From Shinella curvata (GTDB lineage: Bacteria; Pseudomonadota; Alphaproteobacteria; Rhizobiales; Rhizobiaceae), in assembly GCF_022899935.1 (NCBI RefSeq), contig NZ_JALJCJ010000003.1:299045-353623 (forward strand): DNA of 54,579 nucleotides, in the 5' to 3' direction. The notes beneath the pieces are model-generated. The model was not told the origin of the DNA and did no database searches. It worked only from the letters and a program-made list of their open reading frames with translations. Both the position numbers and the translations under genes were made by a program. Of this stretch, positions 8,659 through 16,824 are shown in pieces. Each line of letters begins with the position of its first letter. The stretch's first letter is position 1.

Positions 8659-9765
8659 TCAGCCGGCGCGGAAATGCTTGGAGAGCTTGAGGCCCTGCGC
8701 CTGGTAGTTCGAGCCGAGGCCGGAACCATAGAGACCTTCCGGCGCATCAAGCATGTGCTCGTAGACGAGACGGCCGACGATCTGGCCATGCTCGAGGATG
8801 AAGGGCACTTCGTGGCTGCGCACCTCCAGCACTGCGCGGCTGCCCGAGCCGCCGGCCGGGGCGTGGCCGAAGCCGGGATCGAAGAAGCCGGCATAGTGCA
8901 CACGGAACTCGCCGACCAACGGGTCGAACGGCGTCATCTCCGCCGCGTAGAGGGGCGGCACATGCACGGCCTCACGCGAGACGAGGATGTAAAACTCGTC
9001 GGGATCGAGGATCAGCTCGTTACGGCCGCGGCTGAACAGCGGCTCCCAAAAATCGAAGATGTCGTGCTGGTTCTTGCGGTCGACATCGACGACGGAGGTG
9101 TGGTGCTTGCCACGATAGCCGATCAGGCCATCCGGGCCGGTGCCCTTGAGGTCGATGGAGAGCGCAATGCCGCCGCCCGAGACGTTCGGCGTCTCGCTCG
9201 CGACCAACGTATCGGTCCCATGCAGCGCCAAAAGCTCGCTCTCGTTCAGCAGGGCCTTGCCCTTGCGGAAGCGGATCTGCGACAGGCGCGAGCCGCGGCG
9301 CACCACGATGGGGAAGGTGCGCGGCGAGATTTCGAGATAGAGCGGGCCGGAATAGCCGGCCGGGATCTTGTCGAATTCCTGCGCACGGTCGGTGATGACG
9401 CGCGTGAAGATATCGAGGCGGCCGGTGGAGCTCTTCGGGTTTGCGGAGGCCGCGAGGTCCGCCGGGAGATCGAGGCTTTCCATGAGCGGTACGATATAGA
9501 CGCAACCGGTTTCCAGCACGGCGCCCTGGCTGAGATCGATGACGTGCAATTGCAGCCGGTCGAGCTTGTCAGCGACGAGATGCGACGGCCCCGGCAGGAA
9601 GCTGGCGCGCACGCGAAACGCCTTGGCGCCGAGACGCAGGTCGAGGCTTGCCGGCTGGATCTGGTCTGCATCGAGCGCGGCTTCGCTCTTCAGCCGTCCG
9701 CTGTCGAACAAACCGCTGATGGCGTTGTCCGCCAGAATGCCCGTGCTGCGCGTCGCAGAAGCCAT
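8659..9765 (-). CDS. dcd: 2'-deoxycytidine 5'-triphosphate deaminase, long rhizobial form
   Basis: Deaminates dCTP to dUTP for dTMP synthesis. The 368-residue protein is about twice the length of E. coli Dcd and contains two dUTPase-like halves, as in the alphaproteobacterial DCD family. The first half carries the expected motifs: NPKSSTGRLDIF near residues 108-119, GYSGPLYLEISP near 137-148, and SRLSQIRF near 157-164. The second half ends with GGSGSRAVLEVRSHEVPFI and HGQIVGRLVYE. The ATG at 9765 is the only sensible start. The gene is divergent from the SAM-II/metZ transcript. Confidence 0.88.
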   Translation of the reverse strand: MASATRSTGILADNAISGLFDSGRLKSEAALDADQIQPASLDLRLGAKAFRVRASFLPGPSHLVADKLDRLQLHVIDLSQGAVLETGCVYIVPLMESLDLPADLAASANPKSSTGRLDIFTRVITDRAQEFDKIPAGYSGPLYLEISPRTFPIVVRRGSRLSQIRFRKGKALLNESELLALHGTDTLVASETPNVSGGGIALSIDLKGTGPDGLIGYRGKHHTSVVDVDRKNQHDIFDFWEPLFSRGRNELILDPDEFYILVSREAVHVPPLYAAEMTPFDPLVGEFRVHYAGFFDPGFGHAPAGGSGSRAVLEVRSHEVPFILEHGQIVGRLVYEHMLDAPEGLYGSGLGSNYQAQGLKLSKHFRAG

Positions 9766-9851
9766 GATCGTCCCGTCCTGTCAGAGGGTTCGCACAAAAC
9801 CAAATGGCGGCAATTGACGCAAGCGCGGGCGCGCAGTATTAGCAAGGTTAT

Positions 9852-9906
9852 CCCGTGGTGATTTGGCCGGTCGGCTTGCAGCCACGTTAAACAAGTAGCT
9901 AAAAAG
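9852..9906 (+). ncRNA. SAM-II riboswitch (metA motif) before metZ
   Basis: The segment matches the conserved core of the alphaproteobacterial SAM-II class closely: CGTGGTGATTTG at 9854-9865, CGGCTTGCAGCCACGTTAAA at 9872-9891, and GCTAAAAAGG at 9898-9907, in the right order and spacing to form the H-type pseudoknot. SAM-II aptamers bind S-adenosylmethionine and turn off methionine-synthesis genes. This one lies about 60 bases before the metZ start, which fits exactly. The aptamer 3' end runs into a GC-rich hairpin. Confidence 0.93.
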
Positions 9907-9947
9907 GCCGGGTTCGAAACCGGCCTGCTTTTGCGGCCGGTTTTTTT
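9906..9947 (+). terminator. Terminator with overlapping alternative hairpin behind the SAM-II aptamer
   Basis: CCGGCC (9920-9925) can pair with GGCCGG (9935-9940), followed by seven Ts (9941-9947), which is a classic intrinsic terminator. The same CCGGCC can instead pair with GGCCGG at 9906-9911, giving a mutually exclusive upstream hairpin with no T-tract. The first base pairs of the upstream hairpin touch the 3' end of the aptamer. This arrangement would allow SAM-dependent transcription attenuation of metZ. Confidence 0.75.
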
Positions 9948-9966
9948 GTTTGAAGGCGACGATCAC

Positions 9967-11151
9967 ATGAGCAAGTCCTGGCGCCCCGCCACTCAACTCG
10001 TTCACGGCGGAACCACCCGCTCCCAGCACGGCGAAACCGCCGAGGCGATCTTCCTCACGCAAGGTTTCGTCTATGATACCTCTGCGGCGGCCGAGGCCCG
10101 CTTCAAGGGCGAGACGGATGGCTTCATCTACGCCCGCTACGGCAGCCCGACCAACGACATGTTCGAAAAGCGCATGTGCATGCTGGAGGGCGCCGAAGAT
10201 GCGCGCGCCACGGCATCCGGCATGGCCGCCGTCTCCGCCGCGATCCTCTGCCAGCTGAAGGCCGGCGATCATATCGTCGCCGCCCGCGCCCTCTTCGGCT
10301 CCTGCCGCTGGGTGGTCGAGACACTCGCGCCGAAATACGGCATCGAATGCACGCTGATCGACGGCCGCGACCTCGCCAACTGGGAAGGCGCGATCCAGAA
10401 GAACACCAAGGTCTTCTTCCTGGAAAGCCCGACCAACCCGACGCTCGAAGTCATCGACATCGCCGGCGTCGCAAAGCTCGCCAACCAGATCGGTGCCAAG
10501 GTCGTCGTCGATAACGTCTTCGCCACGCCACTCTTCCAGAAGCCGCTGGAACTGGGCGCGCATGTCGTCGTCTATTCCGCGACCAAGCACATCGACGGCC
10601 AGGGCCGCTGCCTCGGCGGCGTCGTGCTGTCGGACAAGCAGTGGATCGACGAGAACCTGCACGACTACTTCCGCCACACCGGCCCGGCCATGTCGCCGTT
10701 CAATGCCTGGACGCTGCTGAAGGGGATTGAAACGCTTCCGCTACGTGTCAAACAGCAGACGGAGAATGCGAGCCGCATCGCCGATTTCCTCGCCGACCAG
10801 AAGCAGATCGCCCGCGTGATCTATCCGGGCCGCAAGGACCATCCGCAGGCCGATATCATCGCCAAGCAGATGTCGGGCGGCTCGACGCTGGTGTGCTTCG
10901 AGATGAAGGGTGGCAAGGACGCGGCGTTTGCGCTGCAGGATGCGCTCGAGGTCGTGAAGATCTCCAACAATCTCGGCGACGCCAAGAGCCTGATCACGCA
11001 TCCGGCGACGACGACGCACAAGAACCTGACGGACGAAGCCCGCACCGAGCTCGGCATGTCCGCCGGCACCGTGCGCTTCTCGGCCGGCATCGAGGACAGC
11101 GACGACCTGCTGGAAGATTTCGCCCGCGCGCTTTCCAAGGTCCAGGCCTGA
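9967..11151 (+). CDS. metZ: O-succinylhomoserine sulfhydrylase, MetZ
   Basis: Cys/Met-metabolism PLP enzyme that joins O-succinylhomoserine and sulfide to homocysteine. The 394-residue protein has the PLP lysine K207 in YSATKHIDGQGR and the substrate-site ARYGSPTND near residues 56-64. ESPTNPTLEVIDI near 153 is typical of sulfhydrylases. The ATG at 9967 was chosen because it follows GAAGG and opens with the family's usual start (MSKSWRPATQLVHGG); an upstream GTG-type extension would run back into the terminator. Control by the SAM-II riboswitch supports a methionine role. A strong hairpin follows the gene. Confidence 0.93.
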   Translation: MSKSWRPATQLVHGGTTRSQHGETAEAIFLTQGFVYDTSAAAEARFKGETDGFIYARYGSPTNDMFEKRMCMLEGAEDARATASGMAAVSAAILCQLKAGDHIVAARALFGSCRWVVETLAPKYGIECTLIDGRDLANWEGAIQKNTKVFFLESPTNPTLEVIDIAGVAKLANQIGAKVVVDNVFATPLFQKPLELGAHVVVYSATKHIDGQGRCLGGVVLSDKQWIDENLHDYFRHTGPAMSPFNAWTLLKGIETLPLRVKQQTENASRIADFLADQKQIARVIYPGRKDHPQADIIAKQMSGGSTLVCFEMKGGKDAAFALQDALEVVKISNNLGDAKSLITHPATTTHKNLTDEARTELGMSAGTVRFSAGIEDSDDLLEDFARALSKVQA

Positions 11152-11181
11152 TTTTCGCCCACACAGAACGGACAAATGCGG

Positions 11182-11208
11182 AGGCACCGGCCGACAAAGC
11201 CGGTGCCT
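11182..11208 (+). terminator. Hairpin terminator after metZ
   Basis: A perfect 10-bp stem (11182-11191 with 11199-11208, AGGCACCGGC arm) with a 7-base loop lies 30 bases after the metZ stop and is followed by a short pyrimidine/T-rich stretch. Transcription of metZ very likely ends here, before apaG. Confidence 0.75.
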
Positions 11209-11277
11209 TCCTTGCTTATCCTTGACGAAACCATAATCCTGTACAATAGCAGGACCTAATCAGTTCAAGGCTTGCCT

Positions 11278-11670
11278 ATGTATCGTGCGCTGACCCGCGA
11301 CATCGAAGTGACCGTAGAGCCGTATTATCTGGCCGATCAGTCCGATCCCGACGACAGCCGTTATGTCTGGGGATACAGGGTCGTTATTTCCAACCATTCC
11401 GACATCGCCGTGCGGCTCGTGACGCGCTACTGGAACATCACCGACCAGAACGGCCAGGTGGACGAGGTCAATGGCCCCGGCGTCATCGGCGAACAGCCGG
11501 TGCTGCGTCCGGGCGATACCTACGAATATTCGTCCGGCTGCCCGCTGGAGACGCCATCCGGCATCATGTTCGGCCGCTACCGCATGGAAGCCGAAAACGG
11601 CGAAGCCTTCGACGTCGCCATTCCCGCCTTTTCACTGGATACGCCGGGGCAGACGCGCACCCTCAACTGA
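11278..11670 (+). CDS. apaG: ApaG family protein
   Basis: A 130-residue single-domain protein of the ApaG/DUF525 family, a fibronectin-III-like beta sandwich of uncertain biochemical role. It has been linked to Co/Mg resistance and Ap4A phenotypes in enterobacteria. Nearly the whole length fits the family: [13 protein letters not shown] at the start, [10 protein letters not shown] in the middle, and the glycine-rich turn [14 protein letters not shown] with [14 protein letters not shown]. The ATG at 11278 is preferred over a TTG two codons upstream because CAAGG sits 7 bases before it. It converges on hslO with only 15 bases between the stops. Confidence 0.92.
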   Translation: MYRALTRDIEVTVEPYYLADQSDPDDSRYVWGYRVVISNHSDIAVRLVTRYWNITDQNGQVDEVNGPGVIGEQPVLRPGDTYEYSSGCPLETPSGIMFGRYRMEAENGEAFDVAIPAFSLDTPGQTRTLN

Positions 11671-11685
11671 GGATGCACTGTTGCC

Positions 11686-12681
11686 TTACTGCGGCAGGAC
11701 TTCCGCCGCTTCGAAGCGGTAGGTCGTCGAGCAGAACTCGCAGGTCACCGCGATCTCGCCCTTGTCGTCGGCCGTGTGCGCGATGTCGTCGGCGCTGAGG
11801 CCGGCAAGCACGCCCTTCAGCTTTTCGCGCGAGCAGGAGCAGCGGTCGAAGACCTGCTGCGGATCGTAAACGCGCACGCCGCGCTCGTGGAAGAGACGGT
11901 ACAGCAGCCGTTCGGTGCCGACATTGGGGTCCGTCAGCTCGTCGGCGTCGATCGTCTCGACCATGGCCTTCGCTTCGGCCCAGGTGTCGTCGTCCTGGAT
12001 CTTGTGGCCGACCTCGTCGCCGTCGCCGCCGGGAAGATCGGACTGGCGCATGCGCTCCGGTGCCTGCGGCAGGAACTGCGCGACCATGCCGCCGGCCCGC
12101 CAGCGATGGCGGGATTTGCCGGCCTCGTCGCGATCATAGAGTTCGGCGACACCGAGGCGCACCTTGGTCGGGATCTGCTCCGACTGGCGGAAATAGACGC
12201 CAGCGATCTCTTCCAGCGTATGGCCGTCGAGCGGAACAATGCCCTGATAGCGCTGCGTGTGCGCACCCTGATCGATGGTGAAGGCTAGGATGCCCTTGCC
12301 GAGCAGCTCGTGCGGTTCCGTCGCGCCGGCCGCGATTGCGGCATCGAGCGCGTCCTGATCGAAGCGGGCATAGGCGCGCACGTTCTCGGGTGCTGCAAAA
12401 TCCGCGACCAGCAAGTCGACCGGGCCGTCGCCCTTGGTCTGGACGATGAGCTTGCCTTCGAATTTCAGCGAGGTGCCGAGCAGCACGGTGAGCGTAATGG
12501 CTTCGGCCAGCAGCCGCGCGACGGGGGCAGGATAATTGTGCCGGCCGAGAATGGTGTCGAGCATCGGGCCGAGCTGCACGGCACGGCCGCGCACGTCGAG
12601 GCCCTCGACCTGGAACGGCAGGACATGGTCGTCGCCGGCAAAACCGACTTCACCGAGTTTCAGGGCACTTTCAGCCATCAT
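11686..12681 (-). CDS. hslO: Hsp33 redox-regulated chaperone
   Basis: Cytosolic holdase activated by oxidation and unfolding of its zinc centre. The 331-residue protein ends with the four zinc cysteines in the family pattern: CSC in FDRCSCSREKL near residue 282 and CEFC near residue 316. The N-terminal substrate-binding domain includes LLGTSLKFEGKLIVQTKGDGPV. GAAGGAG lies 7 bases before the ATG pair at the start. It lies downstream of argF on the same strand with about 190 bases between them, an order seen in many Rhizobiales, so it may be partly co-transcribed with the arginine genes. Confidence 0.93.
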   Translation of the reverse strand: MMAESALKLGEVGFAGDDHVLPFQVEGLDVRGRAVQLGPMLDTILGRHNYPAPVARLLAEAITLTVLLGTSLKFEGKLIVQTKGDGPVDLLVADFAAPENVRAYARFDQDALDAAIAAGATEPHELLGKGILAFTIDQGAHTQRYQGIVPLDGHTLEEIAGVYFRQSEQIPTKVRLGVAELYDRDEAGKSRHRWRAGGMVAQFLPQAPERMRQSDLPGGDGDEVGHKIQDDDTWAEAKAMVETIDADELTDPNVGTERLLYRLFHERGVRVYDPQQVFDRCSCSREKLKGVLAGLSADDIAHTADDKGEIAVTCEFCSTTYRFEAAEVLPQ

Positions 12682-12873
12682 CGTTCTGCTCCTTCACACG
12701 CCATGCGACGGCGGGAGCCAAGCCCCGCCGCGTCCGACAGCGTTCTATCGTGATTTGGTGCTACCCGTCGTGCGATCATTCCACACCAGACAGGCACGCG
12801 CCAGTGAAAGCGCCGTGGGGCGCCTTGTGATGGACCCTAAATCGTGCGGGTAACCGCACTTTTCAAGATGGCG

Positions 12874-13785
12874 TCAGACGGCGCCGAGGCACCAGGCGAG
12901 GATCGACTTCTGCGCATGCAGACGGTTTTCCGCCTCGTCGAAGACCACGGACTGCGGACCGTCGATGACCTCGTCCGTCACCTCCTCGCCGCGGTGGGCC
13001 GGCAGGCAGTGCATGAAGAGCGCATCCTTGTCGGCGCGTGCCATCAAGGTCTTGTTGACCTGGTAGGGCTGGAAGATGTTGTGGCCGCGGGCGCGGTGCT
13101 CCTGGTTCATAGAGACCCAGCAGTCGGTGACGACGAGATCGGCGCCATCGACGAGCGCTTCCGGATCATGGCCGAGCAGGATGTTGCCGCCATTGTCACG
13201 CGCCCAGTTCAAGATCTTGTCATCGGGCTCGGAGCCCATCGGCACGGCCATCTTCATCGTGTAGCCGAAGCGGGCGGAGCCCTCGACGAAGGAATGCAGC
13301 ACGTTGTTGCCATCGCCCGTCCAGGTGAAGGTCTTGCCCTTGGCCAGGCCGCGATGCTCTTCGAAGGTCATGACATCGGCCATGATCTGGCAGGGATGCG
13401 TCAGGTCCGTCAGCGCGTTGATGACGGGCACGGTGGCGTGCTCGGCCAGCTCCAGCAGGCGGTTGTGGTCCGTCGTGCGGATCATGATGGCGTCGACATA
13501 ACGCGACAGCACCTTGGCCGTGTCGCCGATCGTCTCGGCGCGACCGAGCTGCATTTCCGTGCCCGACAGAAACAGCGTCTCGCCGCCGAGCTGGCGCATG
13601 CCGACATCGAAGGAGACGCGCGTGCGGGTGGAGGGCTTCTCGAAGATCATCGCGAGCATCTTGCCGGCGAGCGGTCGCTCTTCCTTGCCGGCCTTGTTGG
13701 CTGCCTTGCGCTTGTGCGCATCGTCCATGATGACGCGGAGATCGCTTTCCGAAACGGCGGAAAGGTCGAGGAAATGCTTGGCCAT
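12874..13785 (-). CDS. argF: Ornithine carbamoyltransferase
   Basis: Converts ornithine and carbamoyl phosphate to citrulline in arginine synthesis. The 303-residue protein has the carbamoyl-phosphate loop [12 protein letters not shown] near residues 49-60, the HPCQ motif ([10 protein letters not shown]) near 128, and the ornithine-site [11 protein letters not shown] near 264-274. These are the three hallmarks of anabolic OTCases, and length is normal. It lies 28 bases downstream of argD on the same strand, so the two form an operon. Confidence 0.95.
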   Translation of the reverse strand: MAKHFLDLSAVSESDLRVIMDDAHKRKAANKAGKEERPLAGKMLAMIFEKPSTRTRVSFDVGMRQLGGETLFLSGTEMQLGRAETIGDTAKVLSRYVDAIMIRTTDHNRLLELAEHATVPVINALTDLTHPCQIMADVMTFEEHRGLAKGKTFTWTGDGNNVLHSFVEGSARFGYTMKMAVPMGSEPDDKILNWARDNGGNILLGHDPEALVDGADLVVTDCWVSMNQEHRARGHNIFQPYQVNKTLMARADKDALFMHCLPAHRGEEVTDEVIDGPQSVVFDEAENRLHAQKSILAWCLGAV

Positions 13786-13813
13786 GATGTGTCCTGTCTG
13801 TCCCGGTCTCTGA

Positions 13814-15004
13814 TCAGGCGGCTTTCGCCGCCGTCAGCTTTTCGGCTGCGCGTTCGATACGGGCGAGCCCTTCACGTGCCTCTTCGGCCGTGACGGTGAG
13901 CGGCGGCAGGAGCCGCAGCACATTGTCGCCAGCCGGCACGCCCAGCAGTTTTTCCGCACGCACGGCCTTCAGAAGGTCCGCGACGGGGATCTTCGCCTTG
14001 ATGCCGAGCATCAGGCCCTCGCCGCGCACATCCTCGATGACCTCGGGGAAACGATCCTTGAGGGCGGCAAGGCCCTGGCGGAAGACCAGCGCGACATCGC
14101 GCACATGCTCCAGGAAGCCATCTTCGAGCACGACGTCGAGCACGGCATTGCCGACCGCCATGGCTAGAGGGCTGCCGCCATAGGTCGAGCCGTGCGTGCC
14201 GGCGACCATGCCGGAGGCGGCCTCATCGGTGGCAAGGCAGGCGCCGAGCGGGAAACCGCCGCCGATGCCCTTGGCGACCGCCATGATGTCGGGCGTCACG
14301 CCCGCCCATTCATGGGCAAAGAGGCGGCCGGTGCGGCCGACGCCGGACTGCACCTCGTCGAGGATCAGAAGCAGGCCGTATTCGTCGCAGAGCTGGCGCA
14401 GCTCCTGCATGAATTCCTTCGAGACCGGGCGGATGCCGCCTTCGCCCTGCACCGGCTCGATCAGGATGCCGGCGGTTTCCTCTGTTATCGCGTCCTTGAC
14501 GGCGGCGATATCGCCGAAGGGCAGCTTCAGGAAGCCCGGCGCCTTGGGACCGAAGCCCTCGATATACTTCTCCTGCCCGCCAGCCGCGATCGTCGCGATG
14601 GTACGGCCGTGGAAGGCGCCGTCGAAGGTGAGGATATGGAACTTGCCGGGATGGCCCTTGGCGAAGTGATAACGGCGCGCGGTCTTGATCGCGCATTCCA
14701 GTGCTTCGGCACCCGAATTGGTGAAGAACACCTTGTCGGCGAAGGTCGCGTCCGTCAGCCGGCGGCCGAGGCTTTCCTGGCCGGGGACCTCATAGAGGTT
14801 GGACAGGTGCCAGACCTTTTCGGCCTGGTCTTTCAGCGCGGCAACGAGATGGGGATGCGCATGGCCCAGCGAATTGACCGCGACGCCGGCAGCGAAATCG
14901 AGATATCGCTCACCATCTTCGGCGATCAGCCAGACGCCCTCCCCGCGCGTGAACCGGAGCGGTGCACGCATATAGGTTTCATAGAGCGGCGCGGCATCGG
15001 CCAT
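13814..15004 (-). CDS. argD: Acetylornithine aminotransferase
   Basis: Class III PLP aminotransferase of arginine (and possibly lysine) synthesis. The 396-residue protein has [13 protein letters not shown] near residues 209-221 and the PLP-lysine segment [14 protein letters not shown] near 238-251, with [14 protein letters not shown] near 97-110. The start at 15004 is preferred to one 14 codons upstream because GGAGG sits about 8 bases before it and the protein then begins at the normal family position ([11 protein letters not shown]). It heads argD-argF, with hslO downstream. A promoter is visible at 15103-15131. Confidence 0.94.
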   Translation of the reverse strand: MADAAPLYETYMRAPLRFTRGEGVWLIAEDGERYLDFAAGVAVNSLGHAHPHLVAALKDQAEKVWHLSNLYEVPGQESLGRRLTDATFADKVFFTNSGAEALECAIKTARRYHFAKGHPGKFHILTFDGAFHGRTIATIAAGGQEKYIEGFGPKAPGFLKLPFGDIAAVKDAITEETAGILIEPVQGEGGIRPVSKEFMQELRQLCDEYGLLLILDEVQSGVGRTGRLFAHEWAGVTPDIMAVAKGIGGGFPLGACLATDEAASGMVAGTHGSTYGGSPLAMAVGNAVLDVVLEDGFLEHVRDVALVFRQGLAALKDRFPEVIEDVRGEGLMLGIKAKIPVADLLKAVRAEKLLGVPAGDNVLRLLPPLTVTAEEAREGLARIERAAEKLTAAKAA

Positions 15005-15071
15005 GGCGCGGATCCTCCAAAAGAGATGCGGAAAAACGGGCTTCACACTTGACTTTTCCGGGCGCCAGAAA

Positions 15072-15095
15072 AATCAAAAGCCGCCTTTCGGCGGC
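15072..15095 (-). terminator. Terminator-like hairpin at the very 5' end of the argD transcript
   Basis: Read on the minus strand, GCCGCC-GAAA-GGCGGC (15095 to 15080) is a perfect 6-bp stem with a stable GNRA-type tetraloop, followed by CTTTTGATTTTT-like T-rich sequence. It lies 70-90 bases before the argD start and immediately after the predicted transcription start. It may be a 5' stabilising structure rather than a working terminator, because it would form within the first 20-odd nucleotides of RNA. Confidence 0.55.
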
Positions 15096-15102
15096 CTGCG
15101 GC

Positions 15103-15131
15103 ACTATCGGCATTTCACCCGGGGATGTCAA
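15103..15131 (-). promoter_or_regulatory. Sigma-70 type promoter for argD-argF
   Basis: On the minus strand a perfect -35 box TTGACA (15131-15126) is separated by exactly 17 bases from GATAGT (15108-15103), a 4/6 match to the -10 consensus. The start point would fall near 15096-15098, about 95 bases before the argD ATG. Confidence 0.65.
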
Positions 15132-15175
15132 CAAAATCGCACCCCGAAACAACGCTGAACCTCCCGCAAGGTGAG

Positions 15176-15397
15176 GATTCACGGCACGCGCGGAAGGTGT
15201 CGCCATCGAGTCACACCCGACCAGCAAGTTGGGGAAAACCTCGAAATCGATTCGCGCCGATTCCTGCGACTCTTGTCACAGAGTCCCCCGGTCTCTAGGT
15301 TAAAGACCAATTACTAGACTGCATGCGGCGGAACTAGTCACCAAAAGAGTTGAAGGCGTTCAGGTTCCGGATCTGTCCGGGACGCGACGAGGGATTC
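15176..15397. promoter_or_regulatory. gcrA regulatory region: cluster of GANTC sites and a CtrA-like box
   Basis: GANTC, the CcrM methylation sequence, occurs at 15176, 15208, 15249, 15259, 15268 and 15281 (six within 110 bases) and again at 15393 in the likely leader. TTAA at 15300-15303, seven bases, then TTAC at 15311-15314 matches the CtrA box TTAA-N7-TTAA at 7 of 8 positions. Both signals fit cell-cycle control of gcrA as known in Caulobacter. The link in this organism is inferred. Confidence 0.6.
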
Positions 15398-15427
15398 CCG
15401 CATCGAACGCCGAGCGGAGACGAAAAC

Positions 15428-15958
15428 ATGAACTGGACAGACGAGCGCGTCGAAAAACTCAAGAAGCTCTGGGCCGAGGGTTTGAGCGCGAGCCAGATCG
15501 CGGCGCAACTCGGCGGCGTCAGCCGCAATGCCGTCATCGGCAAGGTGCACCGGCTAAACCTGCCGGGCCGCGCCAAGGCCGGCGGCACGCAGACCGCCGC
15601 ACGCCCGAAGCGCCCGGCGCCCGCCGCCCCGCGTCCCGCGACCTTCCAGGCCCGTGCCGTCACCCCGCGCACCGTGGCACGCCCGACGGCAACGACTGCG
15701 GAAGACCTGGACAAGGATTTCGACACCCAGGCCGAACGCCTGCCGGTTCCCGCCAACATCAACAATGCCGTTGTACCCTCTTCGCGTAAGCTGGAACTGA
15801 CGCAGCTGACCGAACGCACCTGCAAGTGGCCGATCGGCGACCCGCTGAACGACGACTTCCACTTCTGCGGCAACGAGTCCCCGGACAATTCGCCCTACTG
15901 CACCTACCACCAGCGCCTCGCCTACCAGCCCTCGGCCGATCGTCGCCGGATGCGCTGA
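15428..15958 (+). CDS. gcrA: GcrA cell-cycle regulator
   Basis: Alphaproteobacterial transcription co-factor that works with sigma-70 at CcrM-methylated promoters to drive S-phase genes. The 176-residue protein begins with the GcrA helix-turn-helix (NWTDERVEKLKKLW...SASQIAAQLG...SRNAVIGKVHRL, residues 2-43). A Pro/Ala/Arg-rich linker follows, then the conserved C-terminal sigma-binding part with CKWPIGDP, FCGNE and YCTYHQRLAY. The ATG at 15428 matches the family start; upstream in-frame codons are not conserved-looking. A strong terminator follows. Confidence 0.95.
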   Translation: MNWTDERVEKLKKLWAEGLSASQIAAQLGGVSRNAVIGKVHRLNLPGRAKAGGTQTAARPKRPAPAAPRPATFQARAVTPRTVARPTATTAEDLDKDFDTQAERLPVPANINNAVVPSSRKLELTQLTERTCKWPIGDPLNDDFHFCGNESPDNSPYCTYHQRLAYQPSADRRRMR

Positions 15959-15980
15959 TCGCGTTGGACATGGGATGAGA

Positions 15981-16010
15981 AACGGAGCCGAAAGGCTCCG
16001 TTTTTGTTTT
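15981..16010 (+). terminator. Intrinsic terminator of gcrA
   Basis: A perfect 9-bp stem (AACGGAGCC at 15981-15989 with 15994-16002) and GAAA loop, followed by a T-rich tract to 16010, lies 22 bases after the gcrA stop. Confidence 0.88.
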
Positions 16011-16073
16011 TGGAATGGGGTACGATAGAAGACGCAGCATGCCAGAGGAGTGAAACCTCCCAAAACGCAAACA

Positions 16074-16087
16074 GGCCCCGCAGGGCC
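16074..16087 (-). terminator. Possible terminator of the pst-pho operon
   Basis: On the minus strand a short GC stem (GGCCC with GGGCC, 4-base loop) lies about 33 bases after the phoB stop and is followed by a T-containing stretch. It is a weak candidate for the end of the phosphate operon. Confidence 0.4.
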
Positions 16088-16119
16088 CATTTCCGTCCTT
16101 GGGAGGAATTTCGGATCGC

Positions 16120-16803
16120 TCAGGTTTCCAGCGAATAGCCGGCGCCGCGGACCGTGCGGATGACGTCCAGCATGTTGGCGAAGTTGAGCGCCTTGCGCAG
16201 GCGGCCGACATGCACGTCGACGGTGCGCTCGTCGACATAGATGTCATGGCCCCAGACGCCGTCGAGCAGCTGCGAGCGCGAAAAGACGCGGCCGGGCGAG
16301 GTCATCAGGAACTCAAGGAGGCGGAACTCCGTCGGGCCGAGGCGAACCTCGCGGGTGCGGCGGTGAACACGGTGCGTCTCGCGATCGAGCTCGATATCGC
16401 CGCAGCGCAGCACCGTCGAGACGACCTCCGGCTTGGCGCGGCGCAGCATGGCGCGCACGCGCGCCACCAGTTCCGGCGTCGAGAACGGCTTGACGACATA
16501 GTCGTCCGCGCCGGTCGCAAGGCCACGCACACGCTCGCTCTCCTCGCCGCGCGCCGTCAGCATGATGATCGGCAGGCGCTCGGTTTCCGGCCGCTGGCGC
16601 AGGCGCCGGCACAGTTCGATGCCGGAGACGCCCGGCAGCATCCAGTCGAGGATGAGGAGGTCGGGCATGCGCTCCTGCAAGCGCATTTCCGCCTCGTCAC
16701 CGGAGAGGATCGTATCGACCTCGAAACCTTCGGCTTCGAGATTGTAGCGCAGGAGAACGCTCAGCGCCTCCTCGTCTTCCACGACGGCTATTCTGGGCAC
16801 CAT
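16120..16803 (-). CDS. phoB: Phosphate regulon response regulator PhoB
   Basis: OmpR-type response regulator activating Pho-box promoters under phosphate limitation. The 227-residue protein has a receiver domain (residues 3-118) with acidic residues at 10-12, phospho-acceptor D53 in LILDWMLPG, and the conserved VVKPFS lysine. A winged-helix DNA-binding domain follows (residues 130-226; GPTEFRLLEFLMTSPGRVFSR, DERTVDVHVGRLRKAL). It is the last gene of the locus, 21 bases after phoU, as usual in rhizobia. Confidence 0.96.
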   Translation of the reverse strand: MVPRIAVVEDEEALSVLLRYNLEAEGFEVDTILSGDEAEMRLQERMPDLLILDWMLPGVSGIELCRRLRQRPETERLPIIMLTARGEESERVRGLATGADDYVVKPFSTPELVARVRAMLRRAKPEVVSTVLRCGDIELDRETHRVHRRTREVRLGPTEFRLLEFLMTSPGRVFSRSQLLDGVWGHDIYVDERTVDVHVGRLRKALNFANMLDVIRTVRGAGYSLET

Positions 16804-16824
16804 GGACAGGATTCCCGTTCAAAC

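Noticed and set aside
9905-9926. A GGTTCGAAACC segment looks like the T-arm of a tRNA
   Set aside because: No acceptor, D or anticodon arms surround it, and it is explained fully by the hairpin after the SAM-II aptamer.
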